DNA of 64,000 nt from Massilia eburnea (lineage in GTDB: Bacteria > Pseudomonadota > Gammaproteobacteria > Burkholderiales > Burkholderiaceae_D): contig NZ_WNKX01000010.1 in assembly GCF_009720745.1 (NCBI RefSeq), positions 62,001 to 126,000 of the forward strand, written 5' to 3'. Below, piece by piece: positions 9,216 through 17,870 of this stretch. The notes below the pieces were generated by a model. The model saw nothing but the letters and a program-made list of their open reading frames with translations, did not search any database and was not told where the DNA came from. Made by a program: the position numbers and the translations under genes. The first letter of the stretch is position 1. Every line of letters starts with the position of its first letter.

Positions 9216-10169
9216 TCACAACTTGAGCCGGGCGCGGGCGGCGTTGTATTCTGCCTTCAGGCGCTCGACCAGTTCCGCCGTAGTGGGGACATCGTGCATC
9301 AAGCCGACGCCCTGCCCCGCGCCCCAGATATCGCGCCAGGCCTTGGCGCTGCCGCTGCCGAAGCTCATCTTCGATTTGTCCGATTCAGGCAGGTTCTCCG
9401 GGTCGAGGCCGGCGGCTTCGATGGACTTCTTCAGGTAGTTGCCGTGCACGCCCGTGAACAGGTTAGTGTAGACCACGTCGGCTGCCGACGATTCGATGAT
9501 CGCCTCGCGATATCCTTCGGTGACATTGGATTCCTGCGTGGCCAGGAAGCGCGAGCCGATGTAGGCGAAGTCGGCTCCCATCGCTTGCGCGGCCAAGATT
9601 GCGTCGCCGGTGGCGATCGAGCCTGACAGCGCCAGCGGTCCATCAAAGAAGCGCCGCACCTCGCCCACCAGCGCGAAAGGCGACAGCGTGCCGGCATGGC
9701 CTCCCGCGCCGCTGGCGACCAGGATAAGACCATCCACACCGGCTTCGAGCGCCTTCTGCGCGTGGCGGATATTGATCACGTCATGCAGCACGATACCGCC
9801 GTAGCTGTGGATAGCGTCCAACATTTCCACAGGCGGCGCGCGCAGCGAGGAAATGATGATCGGCACTTTGTGGCGCACGCAGACTTCCACATCGTGCTCC
9901 AGGCGTTCGTTGGATTGGTGGACGATCTGGTTCACCGCGATCGGCCCGACGCGTACGCCGGGATTCTGAGCCTGGTCGTCGGCCAGCTCTTTCTGCAGGT
10001 CGGTCAGCCAGGTATCGAGCAATTCCTTCGGCCGCGCGTTCAGCGCGGGGAAGGAGCCGACGATTCCAGCCTTGCACTGCGCGGCCACCAGGGCTGGTCC
10101 GCTGGCGATGAACATCGGGGAAGCGATGACGGGTAGCGTCAGGTTCTGCAGCACTGATGGAATGGTCAT
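9216..10169 (-). CDS. Nitronate monooxygenase (2-nitropropane dioxygenase family)
   Basis: FMN-dependent TIM-barrel enzyme of 317 aa that oxidises alkyl nitronates such as propionate 3-nitronate. Visible features are the N-terminal PVIASPMF, the GGHAG phosphate loop (in ASGAGGHAGTLSPFALV) and the GADFAYIGSRF strand-loop. It may form a short operon with the DUF4139 gene upstream, whose stop lies 10 nt away. It is a soluble cytoplasmic protein with a detoxification role. Confidence 0.88.
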   Translation of the reverse strand: MTIPSVLQNLTLPVIASPMFIASGPALVAAQCKAGIVGSFPALNARPKELLDTWLTDLQKELADDQAQNPGVRVGPIAVNQIVHQSNERLEHDVEVCVRHKVPIIISSLRAPPVEMLDAIHSYGGIVLHDVINIRHAQKALEAGVDGLILVASGAGGHAGTLSPFALVGEVRRFFDGPLALSGSIATGDAILAAQAMGADFAYIGSRFLATQESNVTEGYREAIIESSAADVVYTNLFTGVHGNYLKKSIEAAGLDPENLPESDKSKMSFGSGSAKAWRDIWGAGQGVGLMHDVPTTAELVERLKAEYNAARARLKL

Positions 10170-10179
10170 GGCGCTGGCC

Positions 10180-11787
10180 TCAGAAATTTTGCATGCCGCC
10201 TACTGTACCCTCTTTCGGATAGGTGATGTTGTAGCCGACATTGATCTTCATGGTCTCGTTCGGCGCCAGCGTCTTTTCCCAGCCTACGACGCCCTGGCGC
10301 TGCTCCCACGCTGCAATGCCAGGCTGCGGCGAGAAGGTTTGTTTGACCTTGATCTCATCGGAAGCGCTGACCGGCGTCGATTCCAGCACCAGCAATTCCA
10401 CCGGCGTTTTGTGGAAGCTGCTGATGGTGAACACGTCGGCTACCTGGTGCTCGCCGCGCTGGGACAGGAAGCCACGGCTGCCGGACTGCTGGTCGGCGCG
10501 ATCGACCGTCACGCGCACCATTTCATCACGGCCGAAGGACAGCGCCAGCTTGTCCGAGGCTTGGGTGTTCCAGTTGGTGGCGCCAACATAGGCGCCGTCA
10601 CGGAACAGTTGGATATTCCCGCTCAGCCAAACGCCGGATGGACGCTCGGCTTCGGCGGTAATGACGGCGAATTTCTCCTGGCGCGGCACGACGCGCACGC
10701 GCTGCTTGGCGGCGATCTTCGTGGTCGACAGCGGCAATGTGATCTCGCGGCCGTCGGAGGCCAGGTTGACGCGGTTCGGCACGGCGAATTCCGTATCGAA
10801 GGAGCCCTGCGTTTCAAGCACAGGCGGGATGAAGTTATCCTGCACCCGGCTTCCCGTCAGGTAGGCCGTAACGGGCGCCGGCGGCGCAGCCATCGGCACC
10901 GCTTTGAGCTCCGGAGCCTCCGCGAGACTGTATTGCTGCGGTGGGCGCGGTGGGTAATACGTCAAACGATGCGGCACAGGCTCCGGCGCCTGCGGCGAAA
11001 GGCGCGGCTGTCCGGTGGACAGATGCATTTCCACGCCGCTCCAATCCTCGCCGGACTTTTGCGCCACCACAGCCATACGTTCCAGTTCGATGGTAGATGT
11101 CGCGGAATTCAGCGTGGCGCGATAGACCGGCTTCCAGCCCGCGCGGTTGACCTGGTAGGACAGTTTGATGCTGCCAGCCTGCTGCGCCGCGACGGCAATG
11201 GTGATGCTGCGCTGGTCGCGCGCACCGCTGCGTGCCTTTTCCAGTTCGCGCTGCGCGGCCTTGATTTTCTTGTCCAATTCGCGAATCTGCACCTGCGTGC
11301 GCTGGATCTGCGCCAGCGCCTCGCGGCCGCTGCGCTTGATGGTGTCGACTGCAGCACCAAGCGATTTGCCGTCCACCGTTGTTTGCGAGTTCTCGCCGCC
11401 ATTCAGCTTGGACAGGTAATTCTTCACCAGCGCAGACGATTCGACTTCCACGTTCAGCTGATCGCGGCTGTCTTCCAGCGCTTGCAGCTTGGCTTCCAGC
11501 TCCGCTTCACGCGGGCTGGCCGCTTCCGCCTGTCCCACGTCGCGCGTCACGATCTCGCCAACCTGCACGCCAGCCGGGGCCTGGATACGCAAAGTCTGCG
11601 CATCGAAATTCGCCGGCAGGCCCGAGATTTCCAGCTCCCGCATGCCGGGCGTGACCTGGGCGCTGCGCTCAACGGTCGCGATACCGGAATACAGCGTCAC
11701 GCGCGTGATCGGTGCATTGCTGGCGCAGGCAAATCCCTGCAGGGAAAGGCAAAGGGTTACGGCGGTGGCGATACGCGTTGGCTTCAT
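10180..11787 (-). CDS. DUF4139 / mucoidy-inhibitor MuiA family secreted protein
   Basis: A 535-aa protein with an N-terminal signal peptide (MKPTRIATAVTLCLSLQGF, cleavage near CASNAP). A DUF4140-type N-terminal segment (VTLYSGIATVERSA) and a coiled coil of about 100 residues rich in Glu, Gln and Lys are followed by a C-terminal DUF4139 beta-rich domain (KLSYQVNRAGWKPVYRA). I chose the start at 11787 because it gives a signal peptide; an in-frame TTG further upstream does not. The family is named after a Streptomyces mucoidy inhibitor; its molecular function is unknown. Confidence 0.8.
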   Translation of the reverse strand: MKPTRIATAVTLCLSLQGFACASNAPITRVTLYSGIATVERSAQVTPGMRELEISGLPANFDAQTLRIQAPAGVQVGEIVTRDVGQAEAASPREAELEAKLQALEDSRDQLNVEVESSALVKNYLSKLNGGENSQTTVDGKSLGAAVDTIKRSGREALAQIQRTQVQIRELDKKIKAAQRELEKARSGARDQRSITIAVAAQQAGSIKLSYQVNRAGWKPVYRATLNSATSTIELERMAVVAQKSGEDWSGVEMHLSTGQPRLSPQAPEPVPHRLTYYPPRPPQQYSLAEAPELKAVPMAAPPAPVTAYLTGSRVQDNFIPPVLETQGSFDTEFAVPNRVNLASDGREITLPLSTTKIAAKQRVRVVPRQEKFAVITAEAERPSGVWLSGNIQLFRDGAYVGATNWNTQASDKLALSFGRDEMVRVTVDRADQQSGSRGFLSQRGEHQVADVFTISSFHKTPVELLVLESTPVSASDEIKVKQTFSPQPGIAAWEQRQGVVGWEKTLAPNETMKINVGYNITYPKEGTVGGMQNF

Positions 11788-11853
11788 GAATGCTCGCAGG
11801 CAATAGAAAACCTGATCTTGCAGTACCAACAAAACATTGTCAATTTTGGAACT

Positions 11854-12774
11854 TCAGCCGTCGTTGAGCAGGATGTCGTTCTCAACGCGTGCACTGCAGG
11901 CGCGCACCAGCTGCTTGATGGCCCAGGCGGCCAGCTGGTTGGAATCCATGCCGAAGTACTTGCGGCCAATAATTTCCATCAGCGGAATCGAGGCCAGAAG
12001 GGGGCCAACGTCGGCCACAGGCATGCTCTGGCGCTCCAGCAGCAGGAATTTCAGCAGCACTTTCACCGCATATTCGGCGTTGCGCTTGGGGTCCGCCGAC
12101 AGGAAGTCCAGGCGGCGGCGTGCACGCGTCAGGGCCGCCTCGACGTCCTCGAACACAGCGCCGTGACCCGGGATGACGGTTTTCACGTCCAGGCCCGCGA
12201 TCAGGTCCAGCGTGGCGCCGGCCTCCTCGAAACCGCCGTCATCTTCCAGTTCGGGGAAGATCACGCCGAAGCCGTTCTGCCAGAGCGCGTCGGCCGAAAC
12301 GAGCACTTTTTCCGAGGGGCAGTAGTAGATCACCGAGTGCGAATGGTGGCCCGGCGCACCAAGCACTTGCCATTCCAGGTCGCCCATGAGCAGTGCTTGT
12401 CCCGGCGTCACTACGCCGTCGATGCTGAAGCGGTCGCATTGCTGGCCGGTGGCCTTGAAGCTGAGCGCGCTTTCGTCCCAATGGCGCACCTTGTCCGCTT
12501 CCGCCTCCGGAATGAAGGTATCGCAACCAAAGTGCGATTGCAGCACGGCATTGCCGCCGCAATGGTCGGAATGCAGGTGGGTGTTGTACAGGCGCTCCAG
12601 GCGGCGGCCATGCAGGGCGTGGCGCACCAGCTCCAGCGTCTGCTGTTTATGCGTGACATAGCCGCTGTCGATCATCGCCACGTCGTGGCGGCCGAACAGC
12701 AGCACATTATTGGACGAGAGCCAGCCGCGTTCGAAAACGTGGATGGATGGGTGTAGCTTCATTGCTTCAGTCAA
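11854..12774 (-). CDS. MBL-fold metallo-hydrolase
   Basis: Metallo-beta-lactamase-fold hydrolase of 306 aa. The metal site THLHSDHCGGN (HxHxDH) is near residue 65, the next ligand is in GAPGHHSHSV, the aspartate in VSADALW and the last histidine in IPGHGAV. The C-terminal part is helical. Glyoxalase-II-like thioesterase activity is one possibility; the substrate is unknown. The start overlaps the upstream DUF1289 gene by 8 nt, so the two are co-transcribed. An internal Met at residue 5 is an alternative start. Confidence 0.85.
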   Translation of the reverse strand: MTEAMKLHPSIHVFERGWLSSNNVLLFGRHDVAMIDSGYVTHKQQTLELVRHALHGRRLERLYNTHLHSDHCGGNAVLQSHFGCDTFIPEAEADKVRHWDESALSFKATGQQCDRFSIDGVVTPGQALLMGDLEWQVLGAPGHHSHSVIYYCPSEKVLVSADALWQNGFGVIFPELEDDGGFEEAGATLDLIAGLDVKTVIPGHGAVFEDVEAALTRARRRLDFLSADPKRNAEYAVKVLLKFLLLERQSMPVADVGPLLASIPLMEIIGRKYFGMDSNQLAAWAIKQLVRACSARVENDILLNDG

Positions 12775-12991
12775 AGTCGATCAGTTGCTCGCGGCGGCGC
12801 AGCTCAGCCCACACGGCGCGCTTGTAGGCGTCGTCGGCACGCGACCAGGCGACGATTTCGTCGATGGTGCGCAGGCAACCTTCACAAAAACCCGTGTCGG
12901 GGTTCATTTTGCACAGGCTGATGCATGGGGAAGGCACGGGCGTCGCCAGTTCCGGCGCGCCTGGCGGCAGTTCAGTACTCATGGCCGACAT
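12767..12991 (-). CDS. DUF1289 domain-containing small protein
   Basis: A protein of 74 to 77 aa with the DUF1289 signature: PSPCISLC, then a second pair of cysteines in TGFCEGCLRTIDEI. The four Cys probably bind a metal. The start could be 12991 (MSAMSTEL) or 12982 (MSTEL); neither has a clear ribosome site. It overlaps the MBL hydrolase gene by 8 nt, and DUF1289 genes are often found in such two-gene units. No function is known. Confidence 0.8.
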   Translation of the reverse strand: MSAMSTELPPGAPELATPVPSPCISLCKMNPDTGFCEGCLRTIDEIVAWSRADDAYKRAVWAELRRREQLIDFD

Positions 12992-13098
12992 TTTACCGCA
13001 GTGCCGCAAAAATGCCCGGAATGGCCATATACTGATGGGGCACCAGAAAAAAAGGAGTGGCGAGGAGACAACCCGACCAACCAGCCTCCGAGGTGCAT

Positions 13099-14067
13099 AT
13101 GAAGCTCGATCGCCATTGGTTTTCCCGCGCCCTGGGACAGCTTGCGCGCAGCCGCCTGGGCCGCTCCGCCCCGGGCCAGCCGCAATTCATCAGCGGTAAG
13201 TTCGATTGCCGCGCCGGCAGCCGTCATTACAAGCTTTACGTGCCATCCTGCTACGAAGGCCAACCCATGCCATTGCTGGTCATGCTGCACGGCTGCCTGC
13301 AGGATCCCGACGACTTCGCCGCCGGCACGCAGATGAATGCAGTAGCCGAGGAACGCGGCTGCCTGGTGCTCTATCCGGCGCAAACGCCTGATGCCAACCA
13401 TACCCGCTGCTGGAACTGGTTCAGCGCCCTCGACCAGGAGCGCGGCCAGGGCGAGCCGGCCATCATTGTCGCCATGACGCGCGACGTGATGGCGCGCTAT
13501 CCCGTACGGCAAAGCGAGGTTTACATCGCAGGCTTGTCGGCCGGCGGCGCCATGGCAGTCATTGTCGGGACCCTGTATCCGGACCTGTTTGCGGCGGTTG
13601 GCGTGCATTCCGGCCTGCCTTTCGCCGCGGCGCGCGACTTGCCGTCCGCGCTGCTGGCCATGCGCGTCGGCGCCGCACGGGCGCAAGCGGCCCTGACAGC
13701 CGGCCAGCCTGTGATCGTATTCCATGGCGACCAGGATCGCACCGTCCATCCCGCGAATGGCGAAGCGGTGCTGGCGCAGGGCTTGCGCAGCCACCCTCTG
13801 GGGGAACAGGCCAACCCGGCCACCCTGGCGGGCCAGGTCCCCGACGGCCACGCGTTCACGCTGAAGGCGCACTGGCTGGAGGATGGCTCACCGCTGGGCG
13901 AGCATTGGGTGATCCACGGCGCGGGACATGCCTGGTCCGGGGGCAGCACGGCAGGCAGCTATACCGATCCGCGCGGTCCGGACGCCAGCCGCGAGATGAT
14001 GCGCTTCTTCAGCGCCGCGAAAAATGCAGTTTCATCGCCAGCACGCACAGGGCCAGCACCAGGGTGA
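13099..14067 (+). CDS. PHB-depolymerase family alpha/beta-hydrolase esterase
   Basis: Esterase of the poly(3-hydroxybutyrate) depolymerase / LpqC family, 322 aa. HGCLQDPDDFA forms the oxyanion region, the nucleophile is in GLSAGGAM, the acid is probably in HGDQDRTVHP, and the histidine is in GAGHAWSGG. I see no signal peptide, which suggests an intracellular enzyme. The ATG at 13099 has GAGG just upstream; a GTG at 13057 is possible but lies directly against its AAGGAG. The last 59 nt overlap the convergent SemiSWEET gene. Confidence 0.82.
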   Translation: MKLDRHWFSRALGQLARSRLGRSAPGQPQFISGKFDCRAGSRHYKLYVPSCYEGQPMPLLVMLHGCLQDPDDFAAGTQMNAVAEERGCLVLYPAQTPDANHTRCWNWFSALDQERGQGEPAIIVAMTRDVMARYPVRQSEVYIAGLSAGGAMAVIVGTLYPDLFAAVGVHSGLPFAAARDLPSALLAMRVGAARAQAALTAGQPVIVFHGDQDRTVHPANGEAVLAQGLRSHPLGEQANPATLAGQVPDGHAFTLKAHWLEDGSPLGEHWVIHGAGHAWSGGSTAGSYTDPRGPDASREMMRFFSAAKNAVSSPARTGPAPG

Positions 14068-14281
14068 TGCCGTTGGCGATGATCACCGGCCAGGCCCTGG
14101 TCTGCAGGCCATACACCAGCCAAAGCAGGACGCCAAAGCTGAAAATCAGGTACATGCCGGTGGAAATGCCGTCGGCATGGCGCTGGCGCCAGACCAGCAG
14201 GACTTGTGGAACGAAGGCGAAAGTCGTGCAGAACGCGGCGATAAAGCCGAGCAGTGTAGGGTCGAAAAGGTCGAACGGCAT
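14009..14281 (-). CDS. SemiSWEET / PQ-loop small sugar transporter
   Basis: A 90-aa membrane protein with three hydrophobic helices, the minimal 3-TM unit of SemiSWEET transporters, which act as homodimers moving sugars. A PQ motif is visible (TTFAFVPQVLLVWRQRHADG, helix 1 into loop), followed by SFGVLLWLVYG. The start at 14281 overlaps the stop of the Cys-rich gene (ATGA), so translation is coupled. The 3' end runs 59 nt antisense into the esterase gene. Confidence 0.8.
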   Translation of the reverse strand: MPFDLFDPTLLGFIAAFCTTFAFVPQVLLVWRQRHADGISTGMYLIFSFGVLLWLVYGLQTRAWPVIIANGITLVLALCVLAMKLHFSRR

Positions 14282-14487
14282 CAGGGGGCTTTCAGGGCGG
14301 CGATATGGGCGCGCAGGCATGCCGGGCACCAGCAGCCGGCTTCCCCGGCCCCGGGAACGGGAACCGACGGCGGCTCGAAAGTGCACCAGCAAGGCGTCTC
14401 GCCGGGGGCGCCGGTCGGCTTCTGGCCGGGCGGTGCATCGGCCATTGCGCAGTGGAACTCGGCGCCGCAACGCTCACAGGTACTCAT
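14281..14487 (-). CDS. Cysteine-rich CWC family protein
   Basis: A 68-aa protein with eight visible cysteines: CERCGAEFHC at the start, CWC in the middle (TPCWCTF), and CWCPACLR near the end. This matches the cysteine-rich CWC family, presumed zinc-binding, of unknown role. It is the first gene of a two-gene unit with the SemiSWEET transporter, coupled through an ATGA overlap. Confidence 0.75.
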   Translation of the reverse strand: MSTCERCGAEFHCAMADAPPGQKPTGAPGETPCWCTFEPPSVPVPGAGEAGCWCPACLRAHIAALKAP

Positions 14488-14561
14488 ATCTTCATTGCAA
14501 TCATGCTTGGGAACAGGGCCAGCCTAGCGGATCAAACCGGGAATTACAACCCGATTGGCCC

Positions 14562-14567
14562 TATAAT
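14562..14567 (+). promoter_or_regulatory. Candidate -10 element upstream of argB
   Basis: A perfect TATAAT followed by a GC-rich stretch lies 40 nt before the argB start. I see no good -35 hexamer at the usual distance, so the assignment rests on the -10 alone. Confidence 0.4.
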
Positions 14568-14606
14568 GCGCAGCATTGACCTTCAATCTAATTTTCTGGA
14601 ACCGCC

Positions 14607-15530
14607 ATGACCAATCTGCCTCCCCACGACCCGGATATGTCCGCTGACCTGAGCGGGGTTACCCCCCAAGTCAAGGCACAGATCCTGGCCGAGGCACTGC
14701 CGTACATCCGCAATTACCACGGCAAAACCATCGTCATCAAATACGGTGGCAATGCCATGACCGAAGAGCGCCTGAAGCACGGCTTCGCGCGCGACCTGAT
14801 CCTGCTGAAACTGGTGGGCATGAACCCGGTCGTGGTGCACGGCGGCGGTCCGCAGATCGACAATGCGCTGAAGAAGATCGGCAAGCAGGGCACCTTCGTG
14901 CAGGGCATGCGTATCACCGACGAAGAAACCATGGAAGTCGTGGAGTGGGTGCTGGGCGGCGAGGTGCAGCAGGACATCGTGATGCTGATCAACCACTACG
15001 GCGGCCAGGCCGTGGGCCTGACCGGCAAGGACGGTGGCCTGATCCGCGCCAAGAAAATGGCGATGCCGGACAAGGAAAAACCAGGCGAATTCCTGGATAT
15101 CGGTTTCGTCGGCGAGATCGAGGCAATTAACCCAGCCGTGGTGAAAGCCCTGCAGGATGATGCATTTATCCCAATTATTTCCCCGATCGGCTTCGGTAAA
15201 GATGGCCAGGCTTACAACATCAACGCCGACGTTGTAGCGGGCAAGATCGCCGAGATCCTGAAAGCTGAAAAGCTGATCATGATGACCAACATCGCCGGCG
15301 TGCAGGACAAGAGCGGCAAGCTGGTCACCGACCTGTCGGCGCGCGAAATCGACGAGATGTTCGCCGACGGCACCATCTCCGGCGGCATGCTGCCAAAGAT
15401 CTCCTCCGCACTGGACGCCGCCAAGTCGGGCGTGAACACCGTGCACATCATCGACGGGCGAATTGAACACAGCCTGTTGCTGGAAGTCTTGACCGAACAG
15501 GCTTTTGGCACTATGATCCGGTCTCACTAA
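14607..15530 (+). CDS. argB: Acetylglutamate kinase
   Basis: Second enzyme of arginine biosynthesis: N-acetylglutamate + ATP to N-acetylglutamyl phosphate. The 307-aa protein has the amino acid kinase motifs KYGGNAM near residue 46, VVHGGGPQI near 78, the NINAD segment and the C-terminal ISGGMLPK substrate/ATP loop. The N-terminus is extended by about 25 residues with a helix before the first strand, as in hexameric arginine-sensitive enzymes, so feedback inhibition is likely. It is monocistronic, with a hairpin immediately downstream. Confidence 0.97.
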   Translation: MTNLPPHDPDMSADLSGVTPQVKAQILAEALPYIRNYHGKTIVIKYGGNAMTEERLKHGFARDLILLKLVGMNPVVVHGGGPQIDNALKKIGKQGTFVQGMRITDEETMEVVEWVLGGEVQQDIVMLINHYGGQAVGLTGKDGGLIRAKKMAMPDKEKPGEFLDIGFVGEIEAINPAVVKALQDDAFIPIISPIGFGKDGQAYNINADVVAGKIAEILKAEKLIMMTNIAGVQDKSGKLVTDLSAREIDEMFADGTISGGMLPKISSALDAAKSGVNTVHIIDGRIEHSLLLEVLTEQAFGTMIRSH

Positions 15531-15532
15531 AA

Positions 15533-15562
15533 TTTTTGGCGGTTTTCAACAGCCGCCAAAAA
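15533..15562. terminator. Inverted repeat after argB (candidate terminator)
   Basis: A perfect 10-bp stem (TTTTTGGCGG / CCGCCAAAAA) with a 10-nt loop begins 2 nt after the argB stop. On the plus strand no T-run follows the stem. On the minus strand it is followed by TTTT, so it may act mainly against leftward transcription or as a 3'-end stabiliser of the argB message. Confidence 0.55.
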
Positions 15563-15569
15563 CGTGAAT

Positions 15570-15644
<75 letters not shown>

Positions 15645-15650
15645 TTCTCC

Positions 15651-16589
15651 TCAGTAGATCCGCTCTACTTTCACGCCACGCTGGCGCAGCAGGTCCGCCA
15701 CATTCCCCGATCCGACCAGATGCAGAGTGCCGATAGCGGCAAAGCTGTGCTGTTCTTTTTTCATCATTTCCACAATGCCGTCGGCCAGGATCGGATTGCG
15801 CTCGTTGAGCAGCACCTGCTTCATGAATTTGCCGGAGAAGGTCTTGTCTTCGTCCACTTCGCGCGCCAGGGCGTCGAATTTGGCGGCATCGGCCGAGGCC
15901 CAGGCGTCGATCAGGTCACGCGGCTGTACGCCTTGCTTGCTGTCTTCGAAGGTGTCCAGGCTGTCCTCCAGGAAGCGCGCCTGCTCCTGGGGCGTCATGT
16001 GACCGAACAGCGCGGCCTGGGCGGCGACCGATTCCAGTTCCACTACACGCATCTTGCGGCCGTGCGCCGTGCGCGCCAGCTGCAGGTCGACGCCCAGCTC
16101 CGGCCGGTAGCCCAGGTTGCGGTATTCGCCGATGGTGATCATCATCACGATCAGCCAGGGCTTCATCAGCGCCACCATTTCCGCGGAGATGCCGTGCTTC
16201 TTCAGCATGTTTTCCAGCCGCGGGCGGTATTCGGGACGGATGTCGGCCATGGCGCTGCCGGTGCCGGGCGCATACAGGCCGTATTCGCGCATGACGCCCA
16301 TCGAGCGGGCCGGGTCGGCGGCTGGATCGACTTCCAGCGCGATTGCGGTGGCTTCCTCGAAAGCCTTGGTCACACGGGGCTCGAGCGGATAAAAGTCCGG
16401 CGTGCCGACGTGGATGGTGCCGAACAGCCAGGAGGTATGGCCCGCGTATTCCAGCTTGTACAGGGCGCCGCGCACCGGCGCCTCTGCTTTCGCCGCAGTG
16501 TTTGCAGGTGCTGCGGCGGGCTGCGCCGCCTCGGCGCCTAGGCTCGCTCCAAGCAGCAGGCAAAACATCACTATAATCGTGCGTCGCAT
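15651..16589 (-). CDS. TraB/GumN family secreted protein
   Basis: A 312-aa protein of the TraB/GumN family (Tiki-like protease/hydrolase fold). It has a signal peptide (MRRTIIVMFCLLLGASLGAEA) and the two family motifs: FGTIHVGTPDFYPL near residue 56 (GxxH) and the C-terminal IGTLHLVG (GxxH). EVD and ARFLEDSL segments lie between. The start at 16589 has GGAGAG 4 nt upstream. Members are predicted metal-dependent hydrolases of the periplasm or membrane; the substrate is unknown. It is divergent from the HAD gene with only 18 nt between, and its 3' end is 6 nt from the tRNA. Confidence 0.82.
   Translation of the reverse strand: MRRTIIVMFCLLLGASLGAEAAQPAAAPANTAAKAEAPVRGALYKLEYAGHTSWLFGTIHVGTPDFYPLEPRVTKAFEEATAIALEVDPAADPARSMGVMREYGLYAPGTGSAMADIRPEYRPRLENMLKKHGISAEMVALMKPWLIVMMITIGEYRNLGYRPELGVDLQLARTAHGRKMRVVELESVAAQAALFGHMTPQEQARFLEDSLDTFEDSKQGVQPRDLIDAWASADAAKFDALAREVDEDKTFSGKFMKQVLLNERNPILADGIVEMMKKEQHSFAAIGTLHLVGSGNVADLLRQRGVKVERIY
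16572..16577 (+). promoter_or_regulatory. Candidate -10 element for the HAD gene, inside the divergent gumN-like gene
   Basis: A TATAAT on the plus strand lies 31 nt before the HAD start and within the first codons of the divergent TraB/GumN gene. With only 18 nt between the two starts, the promoters must overlap the coding sequences. No convincing -35 box is seen. Confidence 0.35.
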
Positions 16590-16607
16590 AGTCTCTCCAA
16601 GTAGAAC

Positions 16608-17279
16608 GTGAATATTAAACCTTTGGCACCGGTCTGGCTGTTTGACCTGGATAACACGCTGCACAACGCCTCGCATGCCATCTTCCCCGCCATGGTGCTG
16701 AAGATGAACGCCTACATGGCGCGCGTGCTGGGCGATGGCGTGACGCCCGCCAGTGCCGAGGAAATCAGCGCCACGCGCGCCCGCTACTGGAAGCGCTATG
16801 GCGCCACGTTGCTTGGACTGGTGCGGCATCATGGCGTGGATGCGGCGCACTTTCTGCGCGAGACGCACGACCTGCCCGAACTGGAAGCGATGATCCGCCA
16901 TGAGCGCGGCCTGGGACAGCTGCTGCGCCGCCTGCCCGGCCGCAAGATCTTGCTGACCAATGCACCGCGCGAGTACGCGCGCAAAGTGGTCGGGCATATG
17001 GGCATTGGCCGCCATTTCGACGGCCAGGTCACGATCGAATCGATGTGGGTGCATCGCAGGTTGCGGCCCAAGCCATCGCGTGTAATGCTGCGGCGGTTGA
17101 TGCGCCGAGAGGGTATGGACCCGCGCCGGTGTATCCTTGTCGAAGACACGCTGGAAAACCTGCGTTCCGCGCATGCGCTGGGCATGCGTACGGTGTGGGT
17201 GACGCAATATCTGCCTAATCCGGGGAAAAAACCGGCATGGCTCGATGTCAAAGTAAAATCTGTCAAGAAACTAAAATAA
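16608..17279 (+). CDS. HAD-family pyrimidine 5'-nucleotidase-like hydrolase
   Basis: Haloacid-dehalogenase phosphatase of 223 aa, of the YjjG/Sdt1-like pyrimidine 5'-nucleotidase group. Motif I is WLFDLDNTLH (DxDxT, nucleophile near residue 14), motif II LLTNAP near 115, the motif III lysine is in RRLRPKPS, and motif IV is ILVEDTLENL. The start is GTG. It is followed 15 nt later by slmA; an argB / nucleotidase / slmA order is common in Burkholderiales, which supports the call. Confidence 0.85.
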   Translation: MNIKPLAPVWLFDLDNTLHNASHAIFPAMVLKMNAYMARVLGDGVTPASAEEISATRARYWKRYGATLLGLVRHHGVDAAHFLRETHDLPELEAMIRHERGLGQLLRRLPGRKILLTNAPREYARKVVGHMGIGRHFDGQVTIESMWVHRRLRPKPSRVMLRRLMRREGMDPRRCILVEDTLENLRSAHALGMRTVWVTQYLPNPGKKPAWLDVKVKSVKKLK

Positions 17280-17294
17280 ACAGGTCCAAAACTC

Positions 17295-17870
17295 ATGGCA
17301 AGTACACCGCCCGGACAGCGCAAGCTGCAAATCCTCCAGGCACTGGCTGAAATGCTGGAGCATCCCAAAGGGGAAAAGATCACCACCGCTGCGCTGGCGC
17401 GCAAGCTGGATGTCTCCGAGGCGGCGCTGTACCGCCATTTCGCCAGCAAGGCCCAGATGTTCGAGGGCCTGATTGAATTCATCGAGTCCACCGTGTTCGG
17501 CCTGATCAACCAGATCGCCGACAAGCAGGCGGACGGCATGGCGCAGGCGCGCGACATCCTGGGCATGCTGCTGCATTTCGCCAGCAGCAACCCGGGCATG
17601 ACCCGTGTGCTGATCGGCGATGCGCTGGTCAACGAAGACGAGCGCCTGCAGCAGCGCATGAACCAGTTCTACGACCGCGTGGAGCTGGCACTGAAACAGG
17701 CGCTGCGTGCCGCAGCGGCCGAAGGCCAGGCCCACGAGGCTGACGTCGCCGCCCGCGCCGGGCTGCTGGTCAGCTTCGTTCTCGGTCGCTGGCACCGATA
17801 CGCCAAGAGCGGCTTCAAGTCGAATCCTTCGCAGGACGCCGCCGTACAGATTGCATTGCTGCTGAATTGA
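17295..17870 (+). CDS. slmA: Nucleoid occlusion factor SlmA (TetR family)
   Basis: TetR-type DNA-binding protein of 191 aa that binds dispersed chromosomal sites and blocks FtsZ assembly over the nucleoid. The helix-turn-helix is at about residues 30-55 (ITTAALARKLDVSEAALYRH, then FASKAQMFEGL), matching SlmA closely. The all-helical C-terminal domain ends at ALLLN. The stop overlaps the first codon of pabB. Confidence 0.9.
   Translation: MASTPPGQRKLQILQALAEMLEHPKGEKITTAALARKLDVSEAALYRHFASKAQMFEGLIEFIESTVFGLINQIADKQADGMAQARDILGMLLHFASSNPGMTRVLIGDALVNEDERLQQRMNQFYDRVELALKQALRAAAAEGQAHEADVAARAGLLVSFVLGRWHRYAKSGFKSNPSQDAAVQIALLLN

Noticed and set aside
10072..12756. Long plus-strand open frame of 894 codons antisense to the DUF4139 and MBL genes
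   Set aside because: It is antisense to two recognisable proteins and its translation is His/Arg/Gln-rich without any domain. GC-rich DNA produces such shadows.
16590..17207. N-terminal extension of the TraB/GumN frame by about 200 codons
   Set aside because: It would cover the divergent HAD gene, and a signal peptide with a good ribosome site starts at 16589.
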